Assembly: GCA_947683625.1 (NCBI GenBank)
Contig: CANTUR010000069.1
Coordinates: 124,001-188,000 of the forward strand
Source: Mallotus nudiflorus
Lineage: Eukaryota; Streptophyta; Magnoliopsida; Malpighiales; Euphorbiaceae
Reading direction: 5' to 3'
DNA length: 64,000 nucleotides
Part shown: positions 36,590-49,000 of the stretch, piece after piece
Position numbering within the stretch: the first letter of the stretch is position 1
Layout of the letters: each line of letters opens with the position of its first letter
Position numbers and translations under genes: made by a program
The notes under the pieces: model-generated
Databases searched by the model: none
The model's input: only the letters and a program-made list of their open reading frames with translations
Told to the model about the DNA's origin: nothing

Positions 36590-37100
36590 TCTAAGGATGG
36601 TTTGTTTGAGAAGGTTTAAGTTCAAGAGTTTCTTTTAAACTCTTCTCCACTTGTAGAGAATCTTCAGCTGCTTTAAGTTGAGTATGGAAAACTTCATCCA
36701 CATATTTATCTACTACATCCAAGCGCATGCAGAAATCTCCATCAACAGGCTGTCTACTTGCCTTATAAATGTCGAAGATAAAATTTTCTTCTCCTACTCT
36801 CAATGTGAGAGTTCCTTCATGCACATCAATAAAGGCTTTGGCAGTGTATAAGAACGGCATGCCTAAGATTAAAGGCACCTCCTCATCTTCTTCAAAATCT
36901 AGAATAATAAAATCAATAGGGAATATAAACTTTCCTGCTTTTACTAACACATCCTTAACAATCCCCAGTGATTTCTTAGTAGTATGGTCTGCCAGTTGAA
37001 GAATCATATTCATGGTGTTTGCTTCCAAATTCAGTTTCCTAAAAATAGATAGGGGCATAAGGTTTATGGAGGCACTCGAATCACACAATACTTTCTGGAA
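36590..37100 (-). pseudogene. Athila-like retropepsin pseudogene
   Basis: A 165-codon frame begins CDSSASINLMPLSIFRKLNL and continues with LQLADHTTKKSLGIVKDVLV, FIFPIDFIILDFEED and VPLILGMPFLYTAKAFIDV, very close to the Athila/gypsy protease consensus. The active-site triad, normally D-x-G (here expected D-L-G or D-S-G), reads D-S-S, so even this longest frame lacks the catalytic Gly. The frame's start is not a true protein start, as the domain follows gag in a polyprotein. Confidence 0.85.
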
Positions 37101-37359
37101 CTACATGCTTCTTATTTCACAAGGGATGGTTAGGCTTTCAAGGTGACTAAGCTTGCTTGGAAGCTTGTTATAGATCAGGGCACTACATTCCTTTATCAAC
37201 CGTCTCTAGTTCTTCAAGCTTCTTTTTATTGGAGATCAAGTCTTTGAGAAATTTTGCATACTTCGACATCTGAGCAATGGCCTCCATAAAGGGTATGTTA
37301 ACTTGGATCTTTTTAAGCATGTCTTGGAATTTTGAAAACTGAGGATCAAGCTATATTCT

Positions 37360-38815
37360 CTTCAACCTCTATGAAAAGGGAATGGGAGGCTCATACATCT
37401 TTCTTTACTCTCTTTGGTTCCCTTAGATTCTCCCTTGTTTTTCGCTTTATTGGAGCTTTCTTCGATAGTGGCCTTGCCATGTTTGTTTGAGTTGGACTTT
37501 GTAGGTAATTCCACTTCTTTACCACTTCTTAGGGTTATAGCTTTTACTTGCTCCCTTGGATTTTTCTCAGTTTTTCTTAGTAAGTTTCCTTGGTTGTGTG
37601 ATCTCAGAGCATTAGCTATCTGGCCCATTTCCACTTCTAGATTATGAATTGAAGAATAATGGTTCTTGAACATCAATCGAGTATCTTTTTGAACCTAGTC
37701 CACCTTCGCCTCTAGCTTGCGATTTGAATTTTCTTAAAGAGTCATCCTTTTGTCCATCATCTCTATGAACTTGTTTAGTTTGCCTTCAAGAGAGGAGTTT
37801 TGGTTCTATTTAGCTAGTTGATTCAGGTTTTGAAAAGTTGAGTTTCCAAAACCAGGTGGTGGTTGTCTATTCTGGCCTTGCTTTCTTTAAATTTTCCATG
37901 AGAAATTAGGGTGGTTCCACCAAGATGAGTTATAAGTATTTCCATATGGGTTGCTTTAGTTTTGTACATAATTTACACGCCCCACATTTTGTGTCAGAAT
38001 GCACTCACTAGTCCCATGCTCCCCCTGACATAACTCACAGTTTCAAGTGGAAGTTTTCGATAGAGCATTACCATTCATCTTTTTCAGTTCATGGACTAAA
38101 GCATCCAGCATGGCAGTGACCATACTTAACCCATCAAGTCCTATAACACCTTGTTTCTTTGTTATTATGGTTTGTTCATTGTTCCATAGGTGTTGAGCTG
38201 TAGCAATCTCCTTAAATAAATCAAGAATCTCCTCTAGAGTTTTATTCATGATAGAGCCTCTATAAGCTTCATTTATATTGCATTTTACCATTGGATTAAT
38301 GCCCTTGTAAAAAGACTACACCAAATCCCGAGTAGGACTTAAGTACAAAGGATATTGTCTCTATAAGTCCTTGAACCGCTCCTAGGATTTAAAAAGTGAT
38401 TCATCATCTCTCTAGTAAAAGGAATTAATCTCGCTTCTAATTCTTAAAGCTTTAGCAGGGGAAAATATTTATTGAAAAAGACTATGTACATTTAATTACA
38501 AGTTCTGATAGAGTTTGGAGGTAACCCAGCAAACCATCTAGCTGCTTTATCTATGAGAGAGAAAAGAAACAAAATAAGGAGGATGGCTTCTGAAGATACT
38601 CCATTCATCCGTAAAGTTCCACAATACTCCATAAATTGATGCATATGTGCAATGGGGTCCTTTGAGGGTAGTCCATGAAACTGTGAACTTTGGATCATCT
38701 GAATCATACCAAGTTTGATCTCAAAGTTGTTTGCTGCAATCACTAGAGGCACAATTATATTCTGATCTTATTGTATATTAGAATTTGTACACTCTCTCAT
38801 GGTTCTGTTGGCCAT
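37360..38815 (-). pseudogene. Athila-like gag pseudogene
   Basis: Starts at an ATG at 38815 (MANRTMRE). The retrotransposon gag domain reads NNFEIKLGMIQMIQSSQFHG, LPSKDPIAHMHQFMEYCGTL and LFLFSLIDKAARWFAGLPP. A CX2CX3HX4C knuckle (CELCQGEHGTSEC, 38039-38001) has the spacing usual for this lineage. It is followed by NPYGNTYNSSWWNHPNFSW and a Lys/Glu-rich tail with ITLRSGKEVELP just before protease. Frameshifts near 38490 and 38300 and several stops break it. The tail frame 37676-37362 has lost its link to protease. Confidence 0.85.
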
Positions 38816-39110
38816 AGGTGTTGGTTGAGGAGATGATTTGCATTATTTTGATTATTGATATTGTTGGCTCCTTCTCTTCTACCATTGGTGTCGTTAGGAT
38901 CGTTTCTTTTATTCATGACTGCTTGCTACTCACCTCTCCTTCTATGGAATGTTATATCAATTTTAGGATTGAATGCTTCAAGCTCTTCATCAAGACTTTG
39001 AGTTCTGCACATACACCTAGTTCCTGCGAAAGAAAAGAAAAATAAAGCTAAAAATAAAATAAAAAATGTTTAAATCAAACAGTATCAAGCTACTTTTAAT
39101 ATTAAACTGT

Positions 39111-39128
39111 TCCCTAAAAATGATGCCA
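39111..39128 (-). promoter_or_regulatory. Decayed tRNA-Asp-type primer binding site
   Basis: On the minus strand TGGCATCATTTTTAGGGA. The Athila-type PBS is TGGCGCCGTTGCCGGGGA. All differences but one are C-to-T or G-to-A (the exception is a G/T). It lies 6 bases from the LTR edge at 39135. Confidence 0.75.
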
Positions 39129-39134
39129 AAAACT

Positions 39135-40730
39135 TGATGCGAATCTGTAAGTATACGAGTTAAGTTTTAGAATAGGACTATAAGTCTAGATATCGATCCC
39201 ACGGGGAAAAGGTTAAGTAGTAGTTCACTTGATTTATGTGCTTGTCTAAACAGATTAAATTTTATGTTGTAAAGCAATTTAAAATTAAAACTAAATTAAT
39301 TTTTATGAAGAAATAAGCAGTGTGTAGTATGTACTAGAGTTTCTCTTTTCACCTGAATCTGTATTGACTCAAATCTAATTTATATAATCTCTCTTATAGT
39401 CATGTTTAAGATGATACCACTGTGATTCTCATAAATCTCTCTCGAGCATTTACAAGGTGAGCTTATTATTACAAATATTAATTCAAATAAAGGGACTCCC
39501 ACCTCATAAAACTCAAATCAATATATCCATAACAAACTTAAACTCTAAAGGTAAAGATGTAATATTAACTCTTAACCGGTATCTCTACTCAAATTAAGAT
39601 TTAATAGTTTTTATTCTAGATCCCTGAGTGTAAATCTCCTCTTGGTCTCAATACTTTTAGCATAGGATGACTCAATATAAACATTACAACTATAGGTATA
39701 AATCTCCTCTCAGTCTCAATATACCAACTTAAATAATTGAATAATTCATGAAGTAAAAGAATAAAAGCCATAAACATAACATGAACTAAGATTATATTTA
39801 AAAAGAAATGTAAGTTCAATACATCTCCAGGTTACTCGAATAACTGTAATACAAAATGAGATTAAGCTACCATGTTCATATAGATAATAAGAAAATAATT
39901 AACAGATGTAGCAAACATAATCAAAATACAAAATGAGAAAAGAGAAAACTCCCTAATCCTTGTCAATATAGCTCTAGATTGCTGATCTCTTCATTATCTA
40001 CTTGTACTCTGATGTAGATGAATGAGCTTTACTCTTTATCCTCTATATAATTGTCTCTCTATTTATTCTCTATTTTTCTCTGTTTCTCCATAGTTCTCTT
40101 TTTTTCCTTCTTTTTTGGCTACTACATGAGTTTATGATGCTCTTATATCCTCAGAAATTAGGGTTGCAGGTGTTGCATGCGTGCTACAGGTAGAATTTCC
40201 TTAAATGTCCAAGCATGGCCGTACAAATCCAAAATTAGGCTTGCACGGTGGTGCACATGTAAATGAAGCCTTTGGCACGACCATGCATTTTTTTCATTAA
40301 TCTTTGGCTCGACCATGTTACGCCTTGCACGGTCATGCACATTTCCTTGTAATTTTTAACACAGCCGTGTTAGGCATTGCATGGTCGTGCACTTTCTTTC
40401 ATAAATATTGGGATGGTCATGCATGATCAATGCACACCCGTGTTGCTTTCTTTGACTTTTCATTTTCTTGCTCTTTGATTTTTCTGAACGGTTGTGATGC
40501 ATATTGCATGCCTATGTATTTTAATTTCTATAGACAAAATAAAAAATTAGTGAGAAGAATACATAAATTTGACAAAAAATATAAAACTCCTAATTTATTT
40601 AATTAATTCATGATTTTGTCTCTATTTTATGTGAATGCCCTAATATTTTCTAAATGCTAATTCTATTAATTATTATGCAGAAAATGGAAAATTATGCACC
40701 TAAAATGAGATATTATAAAATTAAAATGAG
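39135..40730 (-). repeat. Athila-like 5' LTR with GTGCAC palindromes
   Basis: The minus-strand end 'cagattcgcatca' precedes the PBS, and the block before it (plus 'atcgatcccacgggg', 39195-39210) is typical of Athila-type LTR ends. The central part (40160-40510) carries about ten 'gcacggtcgtgcac'-like palindromes. The outer edge is estimated at 40730, where sequence changes to chromovirus LTR. Confidence 0.65.
40160..40510. repeat. GTGCAC/'gcacggtcgtgcac' palindrome cluster
   Basis: Variants such as 'tgcacggtcatgcac', 'ttgcatggtcgtgcac' and 'ttgcacggtggtgcac' recur with irregular 30-50-bp spacing. Similar clusters occur at 44990-45420, 47075-47330 and 50200-50410. Confidence 0.8.
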
Positions 40731-40734
40731 TATA

Positions 40735-43733
40735 TATGTATAATATGTATGTGGTGTAGATTTAAGTTATATATTATTATATTATTAAATAAAGTTTATT
40801 TAATTATATAATATAGTATTATATACATATAATATATACATTCAACGAAAAAAAACACATACACATATACCTACCCTCTCCAAACCACCAAGCCACCCAC
40901 CATTATGCCACTGTCTGTTCCTTCACTGTCCGTGTGCCGTCTGGCCTTCCAGCAGCTCCAGTCGCCTTTCGCCATCTTCCACCTTCTTATCCGATGTAGA
41001 TGAGCGGTTGTGGCAGTGAGAAACCGAAACTTGAGCTCTCCTCCATTCCTAGCATTTTTAGCCACCATTCTTCTCACCACCGGTCTTGTTCTCTTCCTCT
41101 CTTGCCGATGAGTGTGAATCCAAGTTCCTTTTAGCTTAAAATCTCGATTTCGTTGGGTGTTGAATGATTTTTAGATTTCGGTTCATTAGGGTTTTGAATT
41201 TTTTTTAGGTTGTTAATGGTTGATTCACACAAAATTCCTTTACAAATGTTGATTCTAGTAGCTTAATCTACTTCCATGAATTTTTGTGTGATTTTTGCAA
41301 TTTATTTTGATTTTTGTGAATTTTTTAATATTTTATTAATTTTCATAAATTAATTATATAAATTATGAATTTGTGATTTTTGCTATTATTATTAATTTTT
41401 ATTAATTTTAGAATTTAGTTTATAATTTTCATGATTTTTATATAATTTTTATAATTATTTTTAGTTTATGTCAATTTTGAAAAATTAGGTTATATATATA
41501 TTTTGGTAGAAATTATTGGTTAATTATATGTTTTTATTGATAATAATGAGATATAGGTTGAGAAAATAATTTTTGTGTATTTATATTTTTTTTTGAATTT
41601 TTGAGTAATATTAGTCTATTATGTGTAATTTTTGAATATTAGGGTTAATTGTGTAATTTGGTGATAATTTTAGTTAAATATTATGTTTAATTGGTTTTAA
41701 TATTATTTGAGGTATAAAAATGATTTTTACAAATTATTTACTATTTTTAACAAATTAAAACTAATTTTTTTAAAAAAATTTCAAATAATATATTATATAT
41801 TATTTTGGTAATAAAATAGATTTTTATAACTTTTTGTTATATTATTGGGTTAATTAAATTATTAGGGTTTATAAAATGAATTTTTATTATTAATTGTGTA
41901 ATTATTGAAAAAAATGGATATTTAATAATATTATATTATTATTTGAGATTTTTAAGTATTTATTGGGAAAATAATTATTTTGGTGTTTTAATGTTAAATA
42001 TGCTATATTTTGATATTTTGAGGGTATTTATGGTATTTATTAATTTTTAATATATTTTATTATATTATTTGGATTTTGATGAATTGTGGACATCGATTGG
42101 GGAATTTTTGTAGTTCGGGATTCCAATCGAGGATTTTTGTGAATTCTAGTTTAGAAGTGTATTTTTCTTGCAAGACCAGCTCTACTTTTTAGTAGAGAGA
42201 TGTCTGTTTTACAGAGGAGGTTCTACCGAATTTTCGATAGAATTATCATAAAACGTGACATCGAATCAATTATGTGTCTATCTGTGTTTAGTAATCCTAG
42301 ATTGAGTCTCTAAAAGTTAAGTTAGATTTATTCTGATTTTCCATGATTATTTTTATTTATTAGTTGTGCCAAGACTGAGGCCTAGCGGACTAGGCCTGTC
42401 GGACTAGTCTCGAGGAGCGCACACATATGAGTTGTTATTTTATATATATATTACGCTTAGGTTGCATTTTTAGAAATACATGTTTTAAATGTATAATTAT
42501 GCATAATTGTTTTATTAAATGCTTAAATATATTTTAGGTATATTTTTAGTATATTCTTGGTATATTTTGAAATAAATGCATGTGTTACTTTTGATTTATA
42601 CTTAAATTATTTTTAAGTATATTGTTGGTTTATTTTGAGTATATTTCATGATTTATTTAAAATTATTTTATACGTATATACTTGAAATATACTTAATTTA
42701 TTTTACGTATATTTCTGGTATATATATATATGGTTCATTTGGTTATTATGAATGACATTATGCATTATTTGTTTACTTGAATGTATATTTTATTTTAAAT
42801 TAAGGATATCGATGGAACGTGCTACCTAGTGGGTAGTACTAGGACCATGTACGTAACAGTGCGATAGATTAGGGTTAAGTGAGAATTAATTTTGGTGATT
42901 ATGATTGATTGATATTGATTTGATTAAGATGTTATGTGATTGATAGTGTGATTGCTGGAGCTCGGTTGACCAAGTGTCTCGGGGCCAATCACACTGATAG
43001 TTAGACTGCTGGAGTTCGGTCGACTTAGTGTCTCGGGGCCAGTCTACTGTCCAGATGGATTAAGTGAATTTACTTGGAATTAAGTAAGCCAGTATGGCTA
43101 GAGAGATTTCTATTATTAATTGAGGTTGCGATCATTTAGGGTTCTATTTGATCCTTCAAAACTTATATTTTTCAGTATTATGAAATAAAGTGATTTTCAG
43201 CATCTGTGTGCACATGCCTGTATATTTATTTATTATATACATATGATTGTTTGCATTTGACATATAGTAATGCGTGTATATATATTATAATAATTCACTC
43301 AGTGAGATCTGACTCCCCTCAGTTGATATTTTTACAGGAGAGTCTTCATCTTCAGACCTCATTAGGAGGCCTATCCGCCGGATTTCTTCCGCCTCGGCTC
43401 TATTATGTAAATCATCTACCATGTTTTATTTTGTACTCTAGAAACGGCAGTAGTTGTATTTGTATTAGTTGTGGATGCATTTATATTTACTGGTTGTGAT
43501 TTTAATTCAGAGAGGCTTGTCTCTGAATGTTGTACTAAAATATTTTATTTTATGATATGAGAAATTTATCTTATCATATGGAATTGAGATTTAAATTCTG
43601 ATGGATATTAATTTATTTTATTTTATTTTAATAATTGCATGTTTTTATTCTTTTAAGGCTTGCTACAGGTTCCGGATTCGAAATAATTCTCGTTCCCTAG
43701 CACCGGTCATAGCCCCTAGTTTGGGTCGTGTCA
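40735..43733 (+). mobile_element. Chromovirus LTR, 5'-truncated
   Basis: Aligns with the solo LTR at 15985-19193 from that copy's position near 16380 ('tgtgtggtgta') to its end; about the first 390 bases are missing. It ends 'tttgggtcgtgtca' at 43733. Shared landmarks include the two hairpins (42180-42245), 'aacgtgctacctagtggg' (42818) and the doubled 'ctggagytcggt' block (42953-43053). Nothing internal follows (43734 onward is CA repeats), so it is a 3' LTR or solo LTR. Its start coincides with the edge of the Athila-like LTR, which suggests that element landed in it or that a deletion joined them. Confidence 0.8.
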
Positions 43734-44704
43734 TGCGCACACACACACACTCGTAGTTTACAAGTTCTTCAAGAATGATTATTATCAAACATGACAAGCC
43801 TTATTTTGGGTGCAATGTCAATCATAAAAATTGAGTTCATATTAATATGATAAATCTTAATTGATGGGCGCCTCATTAGTATGATGCCAATTACGAAATT
43901 GAATACATGCAAGTATGACAAATTATAATTAATGCAATACTAATTACATAAGTCATATTAGCACAAGAATAATAAGAAAAATTGAATCCAAATCAATATG
44001 ATAAATCTTAATTAAGATACTATTAATTACATATTCCAATTGGAGTGGTGTTAATTTTAAGTCAATATGGTTTAAATTTGTTTTAATGTTGAAAATAAAA
44101 TTTTATTATTGTAATAAAATCATAATACAAATTTAATAAAAGAACTAGGTATATTTAAAATTATATTATAAATTTAGAGATCAAATAGAATTTTTAGATT
44201 TTTCAAATTGGTCCATTTAACAGTAAATTAAATGGTAAGAATGTAATAATTAAATGTATCAAAACCTCAAAGATGTTATAGTAATTATTGAAAACACAAG
44301 GACTTAGTGGTATATTTGGTCAAATCTCAGGATGTTATAGTTATTAACCCATATATTTATATATTATTTTAAATTTTGGGTAAATTACTAAACCTAATGA
44401 GATTTACTCAAATATATTAGCACACATTTTTTGGTAATATATTGTGACATCCCCAAGTTTTGTTTTCTTTATACTAACTCATTCCTCTGCTAATTTTACT
44501 ATTAATTCATGGACTAAAATGTAATTTTTTAACATAAAGTTTTTTTGTTGATCCTTAAAGTTTTACATTTTTAAAATTCATACTGTTTTTTTACTTTTTG
44601 TCTCCTATATCACTTCTTGAATTTTTTCACTCATTTAAAATATAAAATCTTTATAAAGAATAATATTTTTATATTTAGATTGAAAAAGTATAAATATATA
44701 TGTG
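43734..44704. other. CA microsatellite and AT-rich flank
   Basis: A short (CA)n run starts at about 43737. The rest is AT-rich with 'gtgacatccccaagtttt' near 44445, which could be the start of a further LTR but cannot be followed. It ends at ATGTG (44700-44704), the left target duplication of the next element. Confidence 0.45.
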
Positions 44705-45125
44705 TGATAAGTTAAAAAAAAAAGTAGATTTTAAGCACTAATTAGTTGAGTTTTAAGTGTTAAAATGTCTACAGTAGTTTTGAATATTGGCATTATTTAC
44801 TTAAATTTTTTAGAACTTAAGTTTTTAATGTTTTTATAATTTTATTTGAAATTTGATGGTTTTTAGTTAATTTTAATGCTTTTTATACTAAATGGCTACT
44901 TGTGCTTGAGTTAGGATATTTGCAAGTGGATTTTTTTTACTTAAACTTGAAGAGAAAAACTAAAATATCTATGAAAGCAAGATGAGGAAGCATGCACAGT
45001 TGTGTACATGAGTGTGCATGACTATGCATTAGCCCAAAAAGACATCCCTACAGAGATACATAGATGCTTAACTGTACCTGATTCTTTAAATTCTAGTGAT
45101 CCAAAGATGCATAACCTTTAAAACC
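44705..45125 (+). repeat. Left LTR, aligned part only
   Basis: Matches 49927-50400: 'gtagattttaagcactaatt', 'aatattggcattatttactt', 'ctaaatggct', and 'agcccaaaaagacatcccta'. Past about 45125 the two copies no longer align. Confidence 0.8.
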
Positions 45126-45129
45126 AATG

Positions 45130-45430
45130 CTTTAAAAAATAATCAAATTTTAATTAAGTGCATAGTCGTGCATCTAAACACTTATAGACGGGCTAAAAAT
45201 TCAAACTAGGCATAACCGTGCACTTTATAAAGTTACGAAAATCGCTCTTAGGTACAGTCATGCACTCTTAAGTGCACATCCATGCACCTAAAGACCTATT
45301 TAAATTTCTTTTAGGTACATTCGTGCACCCAATAATGCATAAATGTGCCTGACTCAAAGCCATTTTGAGAAAAGTATAGTGCACAATCATGCACATATAA
45401 GTGCATAGTCATGTATTGGCATTTTGCACC
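45130..45430. repeat. GTGCAC palindrome cluster
   Basis: About eight 'gtgcatagtcgtgcat'- or 'gtgcacatccatgcac'-like units spaced about 30-50 bp apart, directly before the ORF1 leader. Confidence 0.75.
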
Positions 45431-45630
45431 TTAAAAGTGATGACTTTTGAGTTAAAGAGACACAACTCTTTAATTCTTGCATTCAATTCCAAAGTATAAC
45501 TTCCCTAAAGCTTCAAACTTCTCATTTTTCTTCTCTAACTCATCAATTTCTCCTTTCTTTCAACATAACCAAACAACAAAACCCTATTTCTATAAATTCT
45601 CTCTTCATTCATCAACTTCAAGCAAACAGG

Positions 45631-46800
45631 ATGGTGAGAACAAAATCACATGTAGCCAAGTCATTAGCCCCTCCTTCAAAAATAATTTACACTTGGAGGA
45701 AGTTTAAGAAATCTAAAGGGAGAAGAGGAGAATCAAGAGGTAAAAAATTTTCCTCAACAGTTACTTTTCTTAATGAACTTCAACATAAGAAATTTGAGGA
45801 TATAATTCATAGAAAAATCCTACCTAATAGATACCTTAGTAAAAAGACTTTAAAAGATATGGGTTTGTTAGATGAGGTTTCTATGTTTTTAAGAAGAGCT
45901 GGGTGGGAAAACTTCATGCTTAGAGCCTGTCCTAATATCTAAGGCCCACTTATGATTTTTTATCCTATTTTCACTTTGATTATGAGACAAATTTTATCTC
46001 TTTTAGGCTTGGGAATAAGAACTTCAAATTAGTCTTATTTCAATAATGATGTCTTTGATTCTTAAAAAATCAAGAAGCAAACATTATTTTTTTATTATGA
46101 TGAGTTTTGGAGGGAGATAAAGGGTGATAGGCATGTTAGGTATGAGGCTAGGTCAAGTAAGGAGTCTAAAGTGCATTCCTATGCTTTAAGGTATGTGCAC
46201 TGTCTCATGGCACACATAATCTTTAGAAGAAAAGAAAGTGACTCAGTCATTCTAAACACCAAACTTGCTATCCTTTTTTGTATGGTTAATGATCATAAAA
46301 TAAATATTTGTCATGCCATTATTATAAAAATCAAAGATGTCACCCAAAAGTTCAATGAAGATATTAAGATAGGTGGTCTTCTAATGATATTTACTAGATA
46401 TATAGGGCTTGATAAAGAAAACATGTCATTTAAAAAAGTGCATAGTAAAGAAACCATTAACATAATCATGATGCAAGCTATGGGACTAATCAAGGGTACT
46501 TATCTTAGGTATTAACTCACTAGGCTTCCAAATGAATAAGCTCCTTAACTGTAAGAGCAACAAAAGAGCAAGAGGAAGGAGAAGAGGAAGTATATGACAT
46601 GGTGGTAAGAATGGACAATCTTGAATTGCAAATGGGAGTCTTAGATACTAATGTGGAAGAGCTTGTGTGAAGTGTACACATGATGCATCAAGACCTCTGA
46701 GCTTATTTCGTGCACCAAGGCTTCATACCTTTTCCATTCCCATCGTCGCAAGATGATCCTTGTGATGCAGCCTTATTGTAGGAATGATTTGACTTTAAGC
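45631..46800 (+). pseudogene. Athila ORF1-like pseudogene, cassette 1
   Basis: An ATG at 45631 starts a basic N-terminus (MVRTKSHVAK, KFKKSKGRRGESRGKKF). It is followed by FLNELQHKKFEDIIHRKILP, RYLSKKTLKDMGLLDEV, and LRRAGWENFMLRACPN to a stop at 45940. A frameshifted middle (YETNFISFRLGNKNFKLVLF) leads to SKESKVHSYALRYVHCLMAH, IIFRRKESDSVILNTKLAIL and IKIGGLLMIFTRYIG (46100-46515). The order F-L, R-L, GL-V, GW, FRL-n, SS/SK-s-i-h, LRY-h-LAH-GR resembles the ORF1 / 'putative plant transposon protein' family found in Athila and similar elements. The biochemical role is unknown. A Glu-rich tail follows. The family call is by motif only. Confidence 0.55.
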
Positions 46801-47400
46801 TTAATATTTTATGTTTTTCATCAGTTTCAAGTTTTTGTAATTTGGTACATTTGAATTGTGTTGTTTAGTTTGTAACTTTGAATAATCTTTGTATTTCTTT
46901 TGTGTTAAAATGTTTAACATTGAAGTTGTTATGTTAATTATGTGTTTTATGAATAATTATGGTGTACATTTATGTTGAGCAAGTGTATGTTAATGTTTTG
47001 CATGTTTTTGTATCAATTCATTATGATTTAAGTGCTTAAATGTGCCTTAGGCAATTCTGCAAAATTCAAAATTACAAACTAGGCATGGCTATGCAAGTCA
47101 AAGTGCACAACCATGCACTTCTATATCCTTGCAAAACCAGCCTTATATACTATTGTGCATGTCCAGGTGCACTGCTATTCACCTTGCAACTTCGTAGAAA
47201 TTTAAAGCAGGCATAGTTGTGCACTCTTAGGTGCACAGTTATGCACACATGCAAATGCATAACATACATCTCAGGTGCACAGTCGTGCACACTAATATGC
47301 AAAACCATGCTTGCATGAAATACATCACATTTAAACATCTTCAATTTCAAACTTACTAACATTGATGACAATGTTGAATTTTAGTATAGTAGGGTGAATT
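46801..47400 (+). other. LTR-like joint between the two cassettes
   Basis: Contains a further GTGCAC cluster (47075-47330). It then has 'actaacattgatgacaatgt' + 'tgaattttagtatagtaggg', which resembles the 3' 'gatgacaatgtt...gtgggggt' PPT block of Athila/Tat elements after decay. Confidence 0.5.
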
Positions 47401-47796
47401 GTAGTTTTTATAAAAAAATTTATTTTTGATAATTTTATTTTACATTTTAGATTTAGTTTTAGTTTTAATTTCCTTTTCATTTTAGGATTTGAACTAAATT
47501 TCCTTTTTAAACTTTATATTTAGGATTTTTTTTTGGAATTTGGAAAAGTCAATATTCAATTAGGAATATGATTTTTAACTATTTTTCTTTCCTTTTTAAA
47601 ATTTTGTATTTTTCTTCTCCTTTTAAATTAAGGAGAAAAGTTTTCCTCTGTGTACAAGGATTAATCTATATATATATATAGACAAACATGTTCTTCAAAA
47701 ATTAGTCATTCTTAAATTTTAAGAAACCCTTGTTAATTGATTTTTTTTAACTCACTTTGTGCCAATAATTTTCAATTTTTATTTTTGCTTCAAAAT

Positions 47797-49000
47797 GTCA
47801 CAAGAAGAGCAAGGTTAAGCAAGGCAAAGGAAGGGTAAGTTAATAATGCAAAATGGTAATGGGGTGAGTGAACTCACTAACAATATAGTGCTCTTTTCCA
47901 TATTCATTCATATGAGGAGGGTAAGAAATTTTGTTCCCTCTTTGAGGATAATGTTTTGATAGACATAGGGACTGATGAAGAGATATTTATTTTATGTGAT
48001 CAATTGGATTAGACTAATTTTATTAAGATGAAATATGACACTCTGTATGAAGTCACACTTGAATTATACAAAACTTTTAAATTTATGGATGAGGATAAAA
48101 AATATTTTCATATAGACTTTTTGATAAAGAGTTTCATGTTGATTTTAAACTTACGTCTTATGTTTTTGGGTTTCCTAATGTAGTATTAAAGTGCCCTCCA
48201 AAATAATTTAACATGCTTACTTTTTGGAGTAGACTCATTGAGGATAGTAGTTTTAGTAAGAGAGAGATGATGGTTAGTGGTTTAATTAAGAATCATGCTT
48301 ACTTGTTAATGTATAAATTTATGGCACACAATATCTTTAGAAAGCAAGATAGCATCGGGGCTTCAAAGGATGAACTTTTTATGTTATAATGCATACATAC
48401 TAACATTAGTGTTTCTAGTGCTTATTTTATTATCCAAACAATGTGGCGTGTTATGCAAGTAAGGAGGGCAGCTCTTTCTATGAGCCATAGCATTGCAACA
48501 TTGGCTTGATAATTTTCTACATTCAATGTGTCCTACTCTACTTAGGGAATGAGAGTCCTCAAATTAAAGACTTTAAGTGCAAGGGTGCTCGTCCATAGTG
48601 AAATCATCACTGAATGGAGGACACTAAAAAAATGTTAAAAATAAAAAATTTCATTTATTGCACTAGTTTGCTTTAAGGCAATTGAACAAGTCTACTTTAA
48701 AAGAAGATGAGGAAAATGAGGCAAGTAGCAATGAATCATGGATTAAAAGAAAAGCTTCAAGTAATGAGGCATCTGTAGAGCAAATGGTGCTACTTTGACT
48801 GGATATTTTAGAATTGAAGCACTATACTAGGTTAGATGAGCTTAAGATCATGAGAGAAGAGCTATAAAGAGCATAAGCAAGTCAGAATAAGAGACTCAAG
48901 AAGCTCATGGAAACTGCCAATTCCACTAACCTTGCCTCTAAAATTACTTTAGAAATGGGAGCACTTACTACATTTATAACTTTTATTTTATTATATTTTC
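47797..49000 (+). pseudogene. Athila ORF1-like pseudogene, cassette 2
   Basis: Preceded by a TATA-like 'tctatatatatatatag' (47666) and an ATG at 47797 (MSQEEQG, then a stop). Readable pieces: CSLFEDNVLIDIGTDEEIFI, LYEVTLELYKTFKFMDEDKK, DFKLTSYVFGFPNVVLKCPP, then YLLMYKFMAHNIFRKQDSIG and DELFM. The last block matches the LAH-FGR-D/E-S segment of cassette 1, so both are the same family but clearly different in sequence. A Glu/Lys-rich C-terminal part (EDEENEASSNESWIKRK) follows. Multiple stops and frameshifts occur. Confidence 0.5.

Larger units (their letters stand above)
33540..40730 (-). mobile_element. Athila-like Ty3/gypsy element, decayed, minus strand
   Basis: Read on the minus strand the order is 5' LTR (about 40730-39135), PBS (39128-39111), gag, protease, RT, RNase H, integrase, then a short 3' noncoding part with 'tctcccaagaagtgctttg' on the plus strand (near 33575). 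Domain order (integrase last) is that of Ty3/gypsy. The protease sequence and the tRNA-Asp-like PBS point to the Athila lineage. All domains carry stops and frameshifts. No 3' LTR is seen: the element abuts copy B at about 33.5 kb. On the other side, its 5' LTR borders the middle of a chromovirus LTR at about 40.73 kb. Confidence 0.85.

Noticed and set aside
40735..43733. 3' LTR partner of the chromovirus LTR at 27.4-29.7 kb
   Set aside because: It is much closer to the solo LTR at 15985 than to the 27-kb LTR, so the two are not a pair from one insertion.
45477..45707. 76-codon frame before ORF1 cassette 1
   Set aside because: It overlaps the ATG at 45631 in another frame; the latter gives the family-like basic N-terminus, so this one is a shadow of the leader.
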